From NCBI GenBank assembly GCA_965199055.1, contig CBDAQR010000003.1, positions 1,612,001 to 1,676,000 on the forward strand: a stretch of DNA of 64,000 nt, given 5' to 3'. Both the position numbers and the translations under genes were made by a program. Source of the stretch: CBDAQR01 sp965199055. GTDB lineage: Bacteria; Pseudomonadota; Gammaproteobacteria; Pseudomonadales; Halieaceae. A model generated the notes under the pieces. That model ran no database searches and was not told where the DNA came from. It saw nothing but the letters and a program-made list of their open reading frames with translations. Below are positions 45,529 through 54,563 of this stretch, in pieces (position 1 is the first letter of the stretch; each line of letters begins with the position of its first letter).

Positions 45529-47351
45529 TCCTCACTCTCCGCCAGCGCTCGGGCCAACTCACCCACATCATACTCCCAGCGACTATCGCTTAGTTCACGC
45601 GCATGCCGACGCCAAAGTGGTGCAATATCGGCAGTTAACTCCTCCGCTGTAGGCATGTCCGCGCTACCCACCAGAGCCGGCACCACTGTCTTTCCCTCCG
45701 CAAATGCAGTGGCGATCTCCAAACGCACAAAGTCATCGCCCTTTTCCAGTCGACGCTGCCCCTTCTCATCGGTGCAGGAGGACCAACTTGGGCCGATGAC
45801 CGCGATGAGGCTGTCGCAATTCTTGATCGCCGTCTCGATCGAGTCGACAAAATCTTCTCCATCACGAATGGTAGTGATATCCATGAACAGATTGTCTTCT
45901 TTCACATACTGAGAGAGGCTCTGTCGGAGCAAGCGGGCATAGGCCAGGGAATCTTCACGGCGGTAGCTGATAAAGACCTTGCCGCGGACGCGTACTTGCC
46001 CCTCTTCCTCCTCCGCCAACAAATCAGGGCGCGGCGTGGTAAGCCTCTCGTCAACATAGGATAAAGAGCTATTCAGTGCAGCGAGCATTACGGTTCGAAG
46101 CCCGTAGGCGACCAAGCCAAGCGCTACCAGACTGGGCAAAAGAATACGGACATCATCTGTTTTTACCGGATAGAGAATGATGAGAAATACCCAGAAGCTA
46201 TAGAAAAACAACATCGAGGCGCGATTATCGCCTGTAGGCCAAAAGCCATTATTGGCAAACTTGGCGGCAATATAATTAATCTGCTTCTCGGTGGGTTTCT
46301 CGCCATAGCGCCATTGCTCGTCAGTGAGAAACTCGCGTAGATAGGTATCGATAGTCAACTCAGGTACTTTCCCAAGCCCAGGCAGGCGCGGCGTCAGCTT
46401 CACTAGTGCCGGAGCGGTAATAATAAATAGTGCCACGACCCAGCCAAGTGCCAGCATTGTCTGACCAATATCGGGAAACAGGTTAATCGAGGCCGTACTG
46501 GTGCCCAGCAGCAACTCGTCGAGACGTAGGGTATCTTCCATATTGCCCACATTCGCAAAGCGACTCATCAAAATCACCACACCTGCGATGGTGAGAGCAA
46601 TCACCTGTGTATTGAAGCCGTCATTCGCAGCGCGGAATCCAAAGCATCGATTGACGTCATCGAGATCGAGTGTGATGTACTCCTTCTCATTGCCAGGCTC
46701 CACGCGGCTACGCTGATATATGCGCTGCAAGAAAAATAAATTATGACCAACTAGATAAGCCATACCCCATATTCCTAGCGTGGTAATCATGAACTGCATG
46801 ATATAGGCCGTCACACAAAACAAGGCGTTGGCTTGTTTGCTCATAACGCCGGCCTGATACATCACGCTCCAGTCGAACTCTCCGGCGCGCACAGGATTGT
46901 CGAAAAGATAAACACCGACAAGTTCGGATACATCGGCAACGTTAATCAAAATGGCCGTAACAAGCGCGCCGCCCATGATCTTTGGAGAGGACAACGCGTC
47001 ACGCATAATTTCATATACTTTCTGCTTGTCCGGATGCAGGCGGAACAAGGCGACGAGCGGCGGCGGACGCTGCTCGGGAAGCTCAGCCGGTGTAATCTGA
47101 GCGACCCGGCGAAAAACCGCTCGCAACAGAAACAACGTGAGTGGTATCACAAAAACAAAGGGCCAGAAGTTATACTTGTCGAACCAGCCGAGATAGACGA
47201 CGCCTGCCACTTCTACCGTACGACCGGCGCCAAAGATGAAGGCGAGAATACTGGGTATCGCGCAGTAAATCCCCAACCAGAGATAATCAAGCTTACGCTC
47301 GCTGTCGAGCATGGCCAGAGTCAACCGACTGAGCCAATGCCTGTTAGTCAT
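45525..47351 (-). CDS. Multi-pass membrane protein with C-terminal TIR domain
   Basis: 608 residues from ATG 47351, which has a GGAGG site; it overlaps the end of the phosphodiesterase gene by eight bases. About eight hydrophobic segments (near 26-42, 62-80, 125-145, 175-205, 246-263, 295-315, 378-395, 403-425) precede a cytoplasmic TIR domain at about 458-605. The TIR opens KVFISYRREDS and has LFMDITTIRDGEDF and LIAVIGPSW; Glu545 in DFVRLEIATAF is a candidate NADase glutamate. TIR domains cleave NAD or make cyclic ADP-ribose signals in bacterial immunity. A TIR on a large channel-like membrane domain is unusual. The divergent SLOG/RyR gene may be its partner. Confidence 0.85.
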   Translation of the reverse strand: MTNRHWLSRLTLAMLDSERKLDYLWLGIYCAIPSILAFIFGAGRTVEVAGVVYLGWFDKYNFWPFVFVIPLTLFLLRAVFRRVAQITPAELPEQRPPPLVALFRLHPDKQKVYEIMRDALSSPKIMGGALVTAILINVADVSELVGVYLFDNPVRAGEFDWSVMYQAGVMSKQANALFCVTAYIMQFMITTLGIWGMAYLVGHNLFFLQRIYQRSRVEPGNEKEYITLDLDDVNRCFGFRAANDGFNTQVIALTIAGVVILMSRFANVGNMEDTLRLDELLLGTSTASINLFPDIGQTMLALGWVVALFIITAPALVKLTPRLPGLGKVPELTIDTYLREFLTDEQWRYGEKPTEKQINYIAAKFANNGFWPTGDNRASMLFFYSFWVFLIILYPVKTDDVRILLPSLVALGLVAYGLRTVMLAALNSSLSYVDERLTTPRPDLLAEEEEGQVRVRGKVFISYRREDSLAYARLLRQSLSQYVKEDNLFMDITTIRDGEDFVDSIETAIKNCDSLIAVIGPSWSSCTDEKGQRRLEKGDDFVRLEIATAFAEGKTVVPALVGSADMPTAEELTADIAPLWRRHARELSDSRWEYDVGELARALAESEE

Positions 47352-48213
47352 TGAGTGCCTCCAGGACAAACCGGCCTACTACGGGATGATGATCAGACAG
47401 ATCTCGATCACCCTCGCGAAAACGCAAGACCTCGTTGCTGGCGGCCTCCGGCGTTAGGTGGTGGCTACTGAAGAAGACATAGTCGAGCCGCTCAGACACC
47501 GGCTCCTCGGTATAACTGTTACTGGACTGATCATAGCTGGGCGCCAGTTGTTCATCCCGAAGGACCAGGCCCACCTCGTCCGTGAGCTTGCTGAACTCGC
47601 CATCGACATCGTCGCTGTAATAGTCGACGTTGAAATCGCCCGCGACCAGAACCAGTTCATCGGCTGGTATCTTTTGCGCGTCGATGAACGCTTTCAACTG
47701 GGGAAACTGCGCAACCCTCTGTTGCGCGTATTCACGTTGGGCCTGTAAGTGCAGTCCAAACAGGTGAACGCGGTGGCCTTTCCAATCGATCGCGGCGTAG
47801 ACGACCCCCTTTTTCACCATGCAATCGGAACCCGCACAGCCATCGAACACGGTTTGATCCTGCGTCAGGATCGGCCAACGCGACAGAATCATCACGCCGC
47901 CGTTGTGGGAAAAAAACTCGTTATCACCGAGCGGCCGGGTTCGATGGGGGTATTCGTCGCGAAGTTCGCCCAGCATTCGATCACGCTGCGCATCTGCAAA
48001 CGCTTCCTGAAACACGACCATATCGAAGCCGCGAACATGCCCGGGGATCAGGTCGGCACGTAAATCGTGGTCATCGCGAAACAGCCAGGTCGGCCACCGC
48101 ATATAGATGTTGTAACTCAGTACTGAAAGCTCATCACCGGAGTGAGTCACAGGTGACAGTCCTAGGAGCAGGGCCAATATTAATATTCTTGTTCGCACCG
48201 ACAGCCATCGCAT
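47344..48213 (-). CDS. Secreted endonuclease/exonuclease/phosphatase-fold enzyme, sphingomyelinase-like
   Basis: About 289 residues with a signal peptide (RTRILILALLLGLSPVTHSG). The EEP catalytic residues are visible: Asn in LSYNIYM, Glu in VVFQEAFAD, Asp-Asn in AGDFNVD, and SDHHPVVG at the end. The segments NGGVMILSRWPI and CAGSDCMVKKGV are typical of bacterial neutral sphingomyelinases / phospholipase C, so it probably cuts phosphodiester head groups from lipids outside the cytoplasm. The start could also be TTG 48222. It is the first gene of the operon leading to the TIR protein. Confidence 0.85.
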   Translation of the reverse strand: MRWLSVRTRILILALLLGLSPVTHSGDELSVLSYNIYMRWPTWLFRDDHDLRADLIPGHVRGFDMVVFQEAFADAQRDRMLGELRDEYPHRTRPLGDNEFFSHNGGVMILSRWPILTQDQTVFDGCAGSDCMVKKGVVYAAIDWKGHRVHLFGLHLQAQREYAQQRVAQFPQLKAFIDAQKIPADELVLVAGDFNVDYYSDDVDGEFSKLTDEVGLVLRDEQLAPSYDQSSNSYTEEPVSERLDYVFFSSHHLTPEAASNEVLRFREGDRDLSDHHPVVGRFVLEALND

Positions 48214-48285
48214 TCCTTGCAATCCGCTTATCCTAACCGATATCGTAGCGCAAGGAACAGCGGACCAGGATGGACATCACATACT

Positions 48286-50574
48286 ATGCGTCAGCAAGTC
48301 GCCTTTGCCGTTATTGTCTTTGTCTTGTTCAGTCTGGGTTTGTTAGGGCAATACCAGATCTCACCGGACAGGATTCAGCTGCATCTATCCACCTCCGTCT
48401 ATCAGGTGCTGATGCTGTTTCTGCTCGATGGCGAATGGACGATGGATCTCGATCAGGTGCCGCTGGCCATCGAGATCGTAAGATTCACCGCCCCCCTCGT
48501 CGCGATCGCTTCCCTGGTCCTCGCCGTCGCCGGAAACGCGCGACTGGCAGTCGGTCACTTCTTCCTGCGCTTTATGACCGGACATACGGTTGTGGTCGGG
48601 TTAGGTGAGCGTAGCTGGCAGTTTCTCCAAACCTGTGAAAAGAAGCGCCACTTTGTAGTACTTGAGCGTGATCCTGAAAACATATTGATCAACCAGGCCA
48701 GAGCACGGGGTTTTCACGTTGTGGTTCGTGACGTCAGCGAGGAAGGCGTACTCGACAGTATCAATATTGAACATGCCGCCGCCCTGGTACTGTTCACCAA
48801 TGGCGATGGTGTAAACATCGAGGTAGCTGTAAAGGTCGGCAATTACCTGAGTCGACTTGGCCACACCCATCTCAAAATACATATCCACCTCAATCAGTTT
48901 GGACTGGCCAAGCAGCTGGAACACTACCCGAAATTTTTTACCGGCCGGGGGGCCAACGAAATATATTTCTTCAGCGTTTACGACCTTCGCGCCCGGATGG
49001 TATTACGCGACTATCCACCTGAAATTTTCGCGGATGCTGCCGGACATGACCGGGTACATCTGGCTTTACATGGATGCGGACGTCTGACAGAGAAGCTGAT
49101 CGTGGAAGCCGCACTGCTCTGTCACTTTCGCAACGAGAGTCGACTGCGCATTTCGGTGTTTGACGAGTCAGCGGATGAGACCGAACACCGTTTCCACGCA
49201 GAAAACCCCTGGATTCGCGACATCTGTGACCTCAGTTTTCTGCCGCATCATCAAGGCGAGGCGTTACCGTTTCAATGCAATCCCGATTTTGAGCTGGCTA
49301 CGGTCACCCAACATATTATCTGCGGAGCCACAGATGAGGCTAATTTAACGCTGGCACTGAACTTACGAGCTGCACTGCTGAACGCCATGGGGGCTAATGC
49401 GCCTGTGTTGGTCAGAATGCAGCATTCTAGTGGCCTTGCCCAATTGCTCGAATCTGAGACTGGAGGCCCCGATATACCGGACGGGATCTATCCCTTCGGA
49501 ATGCTGGATCATGTTTTACACGTGAACAATGTTCTTTCCAGCGAAATGGATGGTCTGGCGCAGCCCATGCACGCACTGTACAACCAGGAAGAAGCCGCTC
49601 GCGGCGCGAATCCGGCGTCCATCCGAAGCTGGGGCGAACTCACGCAATGGGAGCGAAAGCAAAATCTGCTGGCAGCTGACCACTGGCCAGTGCGATTGCG
49701 CGCACTTCATTGCGCTACTGACGACTTGCCCGCTCCCGTGCCATCACTGAGTCATGAAGAGGCAATCGTGCAAGCCAGGATGGAACACAACCGCTATGTC
49801 GCACAAAAGATCAACGACGCCTGGCGTTACGGTTCGGAAAAGTCCGCGGAGGCGCGCACAAACCCATTTCTGGTGCCCTGGGAGGACATGACAGACGAAC
49901 AGCGCGAGCGGGAGACTCGCGACGCGATCGCCAAACCCGAGCACCTCGCCAAACAAATGAACATCTACATGAAACGGCGAATCGTCATCGGGGTGACCGG
50001 CCACCGCCTCAACAAACTCGACGTTAGGAACGAGCACCTGATACAGGCACTACGCGATCATCTCCAGGATTTGAGTAAGCAGTATCCTAACAGCCGCTTT
50101 ACCGTCTTATCGCCGCTTGCCGAGGGTGCAGACAGGCTAATCGCCAAACTGGCCATGCAAGAGCTGCAGGCGGAGTTGCAGGTACCCCTACCGCTACCCT
50201 ACGAACTCTATGCGAACGACTTTACTTCTGATGATTCTATTCTGGAATTCCAGCAACTCATAGGTGAAGCGACAGCCTACTTCGAGCTACCCATGCGATT
50301 TGGAAACCTCCATGCACTCGCGAAAACACCGGAGACCAACGAGTTGCGCAACCGACAGTACGCGCTCGCGGGCGCCTACGTAGCCCAGCGCAGTGATCAC
50401 CTGATCGCCATTTACGATGGAAAGCCGGCCGCAGGCACCGGCGGAACCGGGGAGATTTTGGAGTGGTATCAAGGAGAAAGCATCCCCGATGAATACCTGT
50501 TCAATGATCGCTACTTCGAGCCCTTCGCTCGTTCCCCGGCGAAGGTGTTCCCGCCTGCCGCTCCGCCAGACTAA
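48286..50574 (+). CDS. Two-TM, TrkA-N, RyR and SLOG domain membrane sensor
   Basis: 762 residues from ATG 48286 (the frame also opens at TTG 48217). Two transmembrane helices (about 5-21 and 63-83) flank a short re-entrant-like stretch, as in two-TM channels but without a potassium filter sequence. A TrkA-N Rossmann domain follows (about 100-185, HTVVVGLGERSWQF), then a second Rossmann-like unit (about 257-300, GCGRLTEKL). A RyR repeat is at about 490-555 (MEHNRYVAQKI, NPFLVPWEDM) and a SLOG domain at about 564-730 (IGVTGHRLNK, SPLAEGADRLIA). SLOG and TrkA-N bind nucleotides. It is divergent from the TIR operon and convergent with the next gene (4-base overlap). Confidence 0.82.
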   Translation: MRQQVAFAVIVFVLFSLGLLGQYQISPDRIQLHLSTSVYQVLMLFLLDGEWTMDLDQVPLAIEIVRFTAPLVAIASLVLAVAGNARLAVGHFFLRFMTGHTVVVGLGERSWQFLQTCEKKRHFVVLERDPENILINQARARGFHVVVRDVSEEGVLDSINIEHAAALVLFTNGDGVNIEVAVKVGNYLSRLGHTHLKIHIHLNQFGLAKQLEHYPKFFTGRGANEIYFFSVYDLRARMVLRDYPPEIFADAAGHDRVHLALHGCGRLTEKLIVEAALLCHFRNESRLRISVFDESADETEHRFHAENPWIRDICDLSFLPHHQGEALPFQCNPDFELATVTQHIICGATDEANLTLALNLRAALLNAMGANAPVLVRMQHSSGLAQLLESETGGPDIPDGIYPFGMLDHVLHVNNVLSSEMDGLAQPMHALYNQEEAARGANPASIRSWGELTQWERKQNLLAADHWPVRLRALHCATDDLPAPVPSLSHEEAIVQARMEHNRYVAQKINDAWRYGSEKSAEARTNPFLVPWEDMTDEQRERETRDAIAKPEHLAKQMNIYMKRRIVIGVTGHRLNKLDVRNEHLIQALRDHLQDLSKQYPNSRFTVLSPLAEGADRLIAKLAMQELQAELQVPLPLPYELYANDFTSDDSILEFQQLIGEATAYFELPMRFGNLHALAKTPETNELRNRQYALAGAYVAQRSDHLIAIYDGKPAAGTGGTGEILEWYQGESIPDEYLFNDRYFEPFARSPAKVFPPAAPPD

Positions 50575-51389
50575 AAGAACACCAATAGTCGTGATTCTAT
50601 GCTCTCCCGCGGCGGCGCATCCGCTGGTGCCACAGGGTTATCAAAGGCACTGTGTATGGAGCGTCGAGCGCGCCCGTCGGTAGACGAGTCGAAGGTCTTT
50701 ATGAGTAACACCTCATCTCGCGTCATTTCGGGGTAGTAGTACCAGCGGTGCTCTCGATTCCAGGTGACCAGTTCCAGCTCCCCTACCCTCTCTTTCGCAC
50801 GCCGCTCGCTGGCAACACAATCCTCCTCAGCCAGCGTTCGCGCGTCACAACAGGCGAGAGGACTATTGAGCACAGGGCCCGCAATACTGCGCCAGGTGTT
50901 AATAATGGCGAAACGGCCCTTGAGGCGACGCTCCGCCTCATCAGGGTCGAGCAGATCTCGTAAGCGTTTTACTCCAGAGGCATCCGTATAATCGTTGTGG
51001 ATAACGCCGGCCGGTTCTCGCGTGGTGCGTTCACCACGCACCATTGATGAATCCGAGCGCAAGGTATGGTCAAACACCAGCGCATCGCTCGCCCCGGTCG
51101 CCGCTATCAGCAGCTCGATCAGTTCAGCCTCATAACGCTCCCGGCTATCTTCCAGGGCATAAAAGTCATCAATCGAGCTCGCCTGCTGACACAAGGTAAA
51201 ACCCTGCTGATCCAGTTCGAACGCTTTATTCCTTGCGTCAAAGATCTCCACCTGGCGATCCTCGAATTCCGCGCTGATACTCAGCTGGGCATCGGCACCT
51301 CCCTCGGAGGCAACATAGATGGGGCGCGCCTCTCCCGGTACGAGATAGCGCAATGTCGTTTGAACAGCCCCACCGACGTCTTCAGTCAC
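50571..51389 (-). CDS. CmcJ/NvfI-family oxidoreductase
   Basis: A 272-residue protein of the CmcJ/NvfI (AsaB-like) family, related to Fe(II)/2-oxoglutarate oxygenases. It has HNDYT (possible His-x-Asp), the family segment AIINTWRSIAGPVLNSPLA, and REHRWYYYPEMTRDEVLLIK with RRSIHSAFDNP, where the last His and nearby Arg could complete the metal and 2-oxoglutarate sites. The start is GTG with a GGAG site. The substrate is unknown. It overlaps the end of the SLOG gene by four bases in convergent orientation and is divergent from the cation transporter. Confidence 0.85.
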   Translation of the reverse strand: MTEDVGGAVQTTLRYLVPGEARPIYVASEGGADAQLSISAEFEDRQVEIFDARNKAFELDQQGFTLCQQASSIDDFYALEDSRERYEAELIELLIAATGASDALVFDHTLRSDSSMVRGERTTREPAGVIHNDYTDASGVKRLRDLLDPDEAERRLKGRFAIINTWRSIAGPVLNSPLACCDARTLAEEDCVASERRAKERVGELELVTWNREHRWYYYPEMTRDEVLLIKTFDSSTDGRARRSIHSAFDNPVAPADAPPRESIESRLLVFF

Positions 51390-51450
51390 TACTTCTACTC
51401 CAAATCATTTACACTGACAGTATAGCCAGCGGGCAACTGGGAACGACAGC

Positions 51451-52374
51451 TTGTCTAAGCATCACCATCACAGTCACGACCATCATCAAGGTCATGATCA
51501 CGCCCATAACCACGCGCCTGAAGTCAGCGAGGACAATCAGCGGCGAATACTTCTGGCGATGTGTCTCACCGGTGGATTCATGTTGGTGGAAGTTATCGGC
51601 GGCATACTCTCAGGCTCGCTTGCGCTCATCGCCGATGCCGGTCATATGGCAACGGATACGGCTGCTCTGGCGCTCGCCTGGTTTGCGTTCCAATTGTCAA
51701 AAAGACCCGCCGCCCCCCAGCTAAGCTTTGGCTTTCATCGCGGAGAAGTACTCGCCGCATTCGTAAACGGCCTTGCCATGATGGCTCTGGTTGCCTGGAT
51801 CATATTTGAAGCCATATCGAGGCTGCTGGAGCCCGCGCCCGTTGTAGGCGGCATCATGCTGTGGATAGCTGCTACCGGATTGATCGTTAACTGCCTGGCC
51901 TTCTGGCTATTACACGGGGGATCACAGGAAAACCTCAACATGCGCGGCGCGGCCGTGCATGTATTGGGAGATCTGCTGGGTTCGATCGCCGCCATAATTG
52001 CTGCCGGTGTGATTCTCACCACGGGTTGGACGCCGATCGACCCCCTGTTATCGCTGTTGGTTGCGCTCCTGATCCTGCGATCGGCATGGCTTATCACTCG
52101 TCAGTCTGCGCATATACTGATGGAGGGAGCTCCGCAGGATCTTGACCCTGAGGCTATACGCAAGGATTTGTTAGCCAACGTAGATAACCTGCAAGACGTT
52201 CACGACATGCATATCTGGTGCCTCAACCAGGAGCGTCCTCTGATCACCTTGCACGCCAGAATCTGCGAAGGCGGCAGCTCCGACAAATTATTGATTGCCA
52301 TCAAGCAGCGTCTGAGGCAGGAATTTCACGTCGACCATGCCACAGTACAAATAGAACAAGAGGTATGCCCATAA
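51451..52374 (+). CDS. Cation diffusion facilitator (CzcD/ZitB-like zinc exporter)
   Basis: A 307-residue CDF transporter with a His-rich N-terminus (HHHHSHDHHQGHDHAHNH), six helices and a C-terminal cytoplasmic metal-sensing domain. The zinc site residues are in ADAGHMATD and HVLGDLLGS. It exports Zn or similar ions by proton antiport. The TTG start has only a weak ribosome site. The stop shares a base with the P450 start (TAATG). Confidence 0.93.
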   Translation: MSKHHHHSHDHHQGHDHAHNHAPEVSEDNQRRILLAMCLTGGFMLVEVIGGILSGSLALIADAGHMATDTAALALAWFAFQLSKRPAAPQLSFGFHRGEVLAAFVNGLAMMALVAWIIFEAISRLLEPAPVVGGIMLWIAATGLIVNCLAFWLLHGGSQENLNMRGAAVHVLGDLLGSIAAIIAAGVILTTGWTPIDPLLSLLVALLILRSAWLITRQSAHILMEGAPQDLDPEAIRKDLLANVDNLQDVHDMHIWCLNQERPLITLHARICEGGSSDKLLIAIKQRLRQEFHVDHATVQIEQEVCP

Positions 52375-53582
52375 TGAGTAATAAGACGCCAACAGGTGTG
52401 CAACTCACACCCTTCGATGCTGACTATTTGGATGATCCCTATCGGGTCATCCAGAAGGTCCGAGAGCAAGACCCCTTTCACCACGACACTGAGCTGAATC
52501 GTTACTTTCCCTGCCAGTATGCCGACGTAAAGGCCATCTTGCGTGACCCCGACTTGCTGACAGACCCCAACAACAGCAAACCGGATAGCTTCGCCCGGCA
52601 CTTCTTCAATGGCGAGGAAGAGGTCAGCATGCTGCTGGCGGACGAACCGCGCCACCTGCGCCTGCGTAAGCTGGTTAACGACTTGTTTAAGCCGCGCGCG
52701 GTTGAGCTTTGGCGACCACGTGTGGAAGAAGTGGTTAGCGAATGTTTAGCCAGGATAACGGGGAGTGAGTTTGACCTCATAGCCGACTACGCCAACCCGG
52801 TACCCGCAATTGTGATCGCCGAGATCATGGGCATACCCAGCGAGCGGCAGGACGAATTCAAGCGCTGGGCCGCCATGGGTGCAGAAGCCGTGTTCAGCCC
52901 CAACCCTTCGCCGGAGGCTATCGCTGCCGCTGAAGAAGGCAACCGCTTAATGAGTGAGTTTTTCCTGGAGCAAATAGCAGACCGCAAGGCCAACCCGCGC
53001 GACGATCTTATCTCGCAGCTTGTGAACTCAGAGATCGAAGGCGACCGGCTGAGCGATGAGGAGATCGTCGGTCAATGCAATTTGTTGCTGGCGGCCGGAA
53101 ATCTGACGACGACCGATATGATTGGTAATGGCATTCGCGCGTTACTGGAAAATCCCGACCAACTGGAAAAACTGCGCGCCGATCCCAGTCTCATTGAGGT
53201 AGCGGTAGAGGAGATCCTGCGCTATGACTCCCCGGTACTAAACTCCAGTCGCATCACACATGAAGACACGGAAGTCCGCGGCTGCCCAATCGAGAAAGGC
53301 GAATGCCTGCATGTGTCGCTGGCAGGTGCCAATCGCGATCCTACGGTGTACGACAACCCGAATCAGTTCGATATCGAACGCCCCCAGATCGCTCATCAGG
53401 CTTTCGGCGGCGGCAGGCATTTCTGCCTGGGTGCCTCACTGGCACGACTGGAGGGTCAGATCGCGATCCTCGGCCTCGTTCAACGCTTCCCAGAGCTCGC
53501 CTTTCACGAAAAGGGATTCCGCCAGAGCCTGGTACCGGAATTCAGGGGCCTCGAATATTGCTGGCTGTCGACCGGGGAGTAA
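52374..53582 (+). CDS. Cytochrome P450 (soluble bacterial type)
   Basis: A 402-residue P450; ATG 52374 (or 52365) is preferred to the far-upstream frame opening inside the cation transporter gene. The heme loop is FGGGRHFCLGASLA and the ExxR motif is in EEILRYDSP. In the I-helix the usual AG-x-(D/E)-T-T reads AGNLTTTD, so the acidic residue is Leu, which may change oxygen activation. It has no ferredoxin partner in the window. It is linked to the cation transporter only by position. Confidence 0.92.
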   Translation: MSNKTPTGVQLTPFDADYLDDPYRVIQKVREQDPFHHDTELNRYFPCQYADVKAILRDPDLLTDPNNSKPDSFARHFFNGEEEVSMLLADEPRHLRLRKLVNDLFKPRAVELWRPRVEEVVSECLARITGSEFDLIADYANPVPAIVIAEIMGIPSERQDEFKRWAAMGAEAVFSPNPSPEAIAAAEEGNRLMSEFFLEQIADRKANPRDDLISQLVNSEIEGDRLSDEEIVGQCNLLLAAGNLTTTDMIGNGIRALLENPDQLEKLRADPSLIEVAVEEILRYDSPVLNSSRITHEDTEVRGCPIEKGECLHVSLAGANRDPTVYDNPNQFDIERPQIAHQAFGGGRHFCLGASLARLEGQIAILGLVQRFPELAFHEKGFRQSLVPEFRGLEYCWLSTGE

Positions 53583-54509
53583 CTACTCGCCGGAGCGCGT
53601 TACCCCCGATGCGTTCAGCCCAAAGTCGCCATAGGGCACATCGCGACTCTTCACTGCTTCCATAAAACCCTCGTCTTTGGCCTTCTGTTGAAAGGCGTAC
53701 CCTTCCGGCGTGTGCCGGGTAATACCATCGAATACCGTACCCAGCACCTGCGTGCTGCCCAGACCCGCATTGTCCATGTGCGTGTTCAGGAGTTTCTTCA
53801 TCATAATGAGCTGATTTACCGGCATCATAGCGATACGCTGCAACAGATCTTCGTAAACCTGATCGAGTTCATCTCCGGGCGCGCAGTCGATGGCCAAACC
53901 CCACTCCACAGCCTCTGTTCCACTCAGACAATCGCCGGTATACAGCAGGCGTTTCGCGCGCGCCACGCCCAGGCGATAGGCCCAGATTGAGGTGGTTGGA
54001 CTGCCCCAGACCCGCGCAGGCGGGTAACCGATCTTGGCGCGATCCTCGATCACCAGCAGGTCACTGCAAAGCGCCATATCCGTGCCACCCGCCACACAGT
54101 AACCGTGCACCTTGCAGATCACCGGCTTGTCAGCATGGTGCAAACTCATGAAACCCTTCACGTTGCGAGACATCATTTGGTAGTCCACCATCGGGTCCCA
54201 AGTTTCCCGCGGGTCATGATTCTTACCCTGGGCCGCACTGCTCAACACCGTGTTGTCGACATCTCCAGATGAGAATTTGCCTCCATCTCCGCCTTCCGCA
54301 GAGACCACCAGATCATAGCCACCACAGAAACCGGTGCCATTGCCACTCAGCGCGATAACATGCACGGCTGGGTTGATATCAGCTTGCTCTGCACACCAGG
54401 CCAGTTCGCGTGGCATATCCATGGTGATGCCGTTACCGCGCTCGGGTCGATCCAGAGTAATGCGCGCGATGCGCCCATCGACCGCGTAGGTCATTGTCTT
54501 GAGTTCCAT
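53583..54509 (-). CDS. Enoyl-CoA hydratase/isomerase (crotonase) family protein
   Basis: A 308-residue crotonase. The oxyanion-hole segments are GFCGGYDL and the later HGYCVAGGTDMALCSDL. A family-typical long insert is present between them. The catalytic Glu positions of hydratases are not obvious, so hydrolysis, isomerisation or hydration of an acyl-CoA are all possible. It is convergent with the P450 gene, one base apart. Confidence 0.88.
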   Translation of the reverse strand: MELKTMTYAVDGRIARITLDRPERGNGITMDMPRELAWCAEQADINPAVHVIALSGNGTGFCGGYDLVVSAEGGDGGKFSSGDVDNTVLSSAAQGKNHDPRETWDPMVDYQMMSRNVKGFMSLHHADKPVICKVHGYCVAGGTDMALCSDLLVIEDRAKIGYPPARVWGSPTTSIWAYRLGVARAKRLLYTGDCLSGTEAVEWGLAIDCAPGDELDQVYEDLLQRIAMMPVNQLIMMKKLLNTHMDNAGLGSTQVLGTVFDGITRHTPEGYAFQQKAKDEGFMEAVKSRDVPYGDFGLNASGVTRSGE

Positions 54510-54563
54510 TGGAATTGCTCCCGGCCAAAATCAATATTCTAGCCCGGAGTGGGTATGATCTGC

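Noticed and set aside
45525..50574. Classical Thoeris, CBASS or retron defence system
   Set aside because: No ThsA-type SIR2/SLOG protein, no CD-NTase, no reverse transcriptase; only the TIR and SLOG domains are shared in kind, so the region is reported as a candidate new arrangement.
48286..50574. Ordinary TrkA/KefC-type potassium channel
   Set aside because: TrkA-N is present, but no TVGYGD-like selectivity filter was found, and RyR and SLOG domains replace the usual RCK-C domain.
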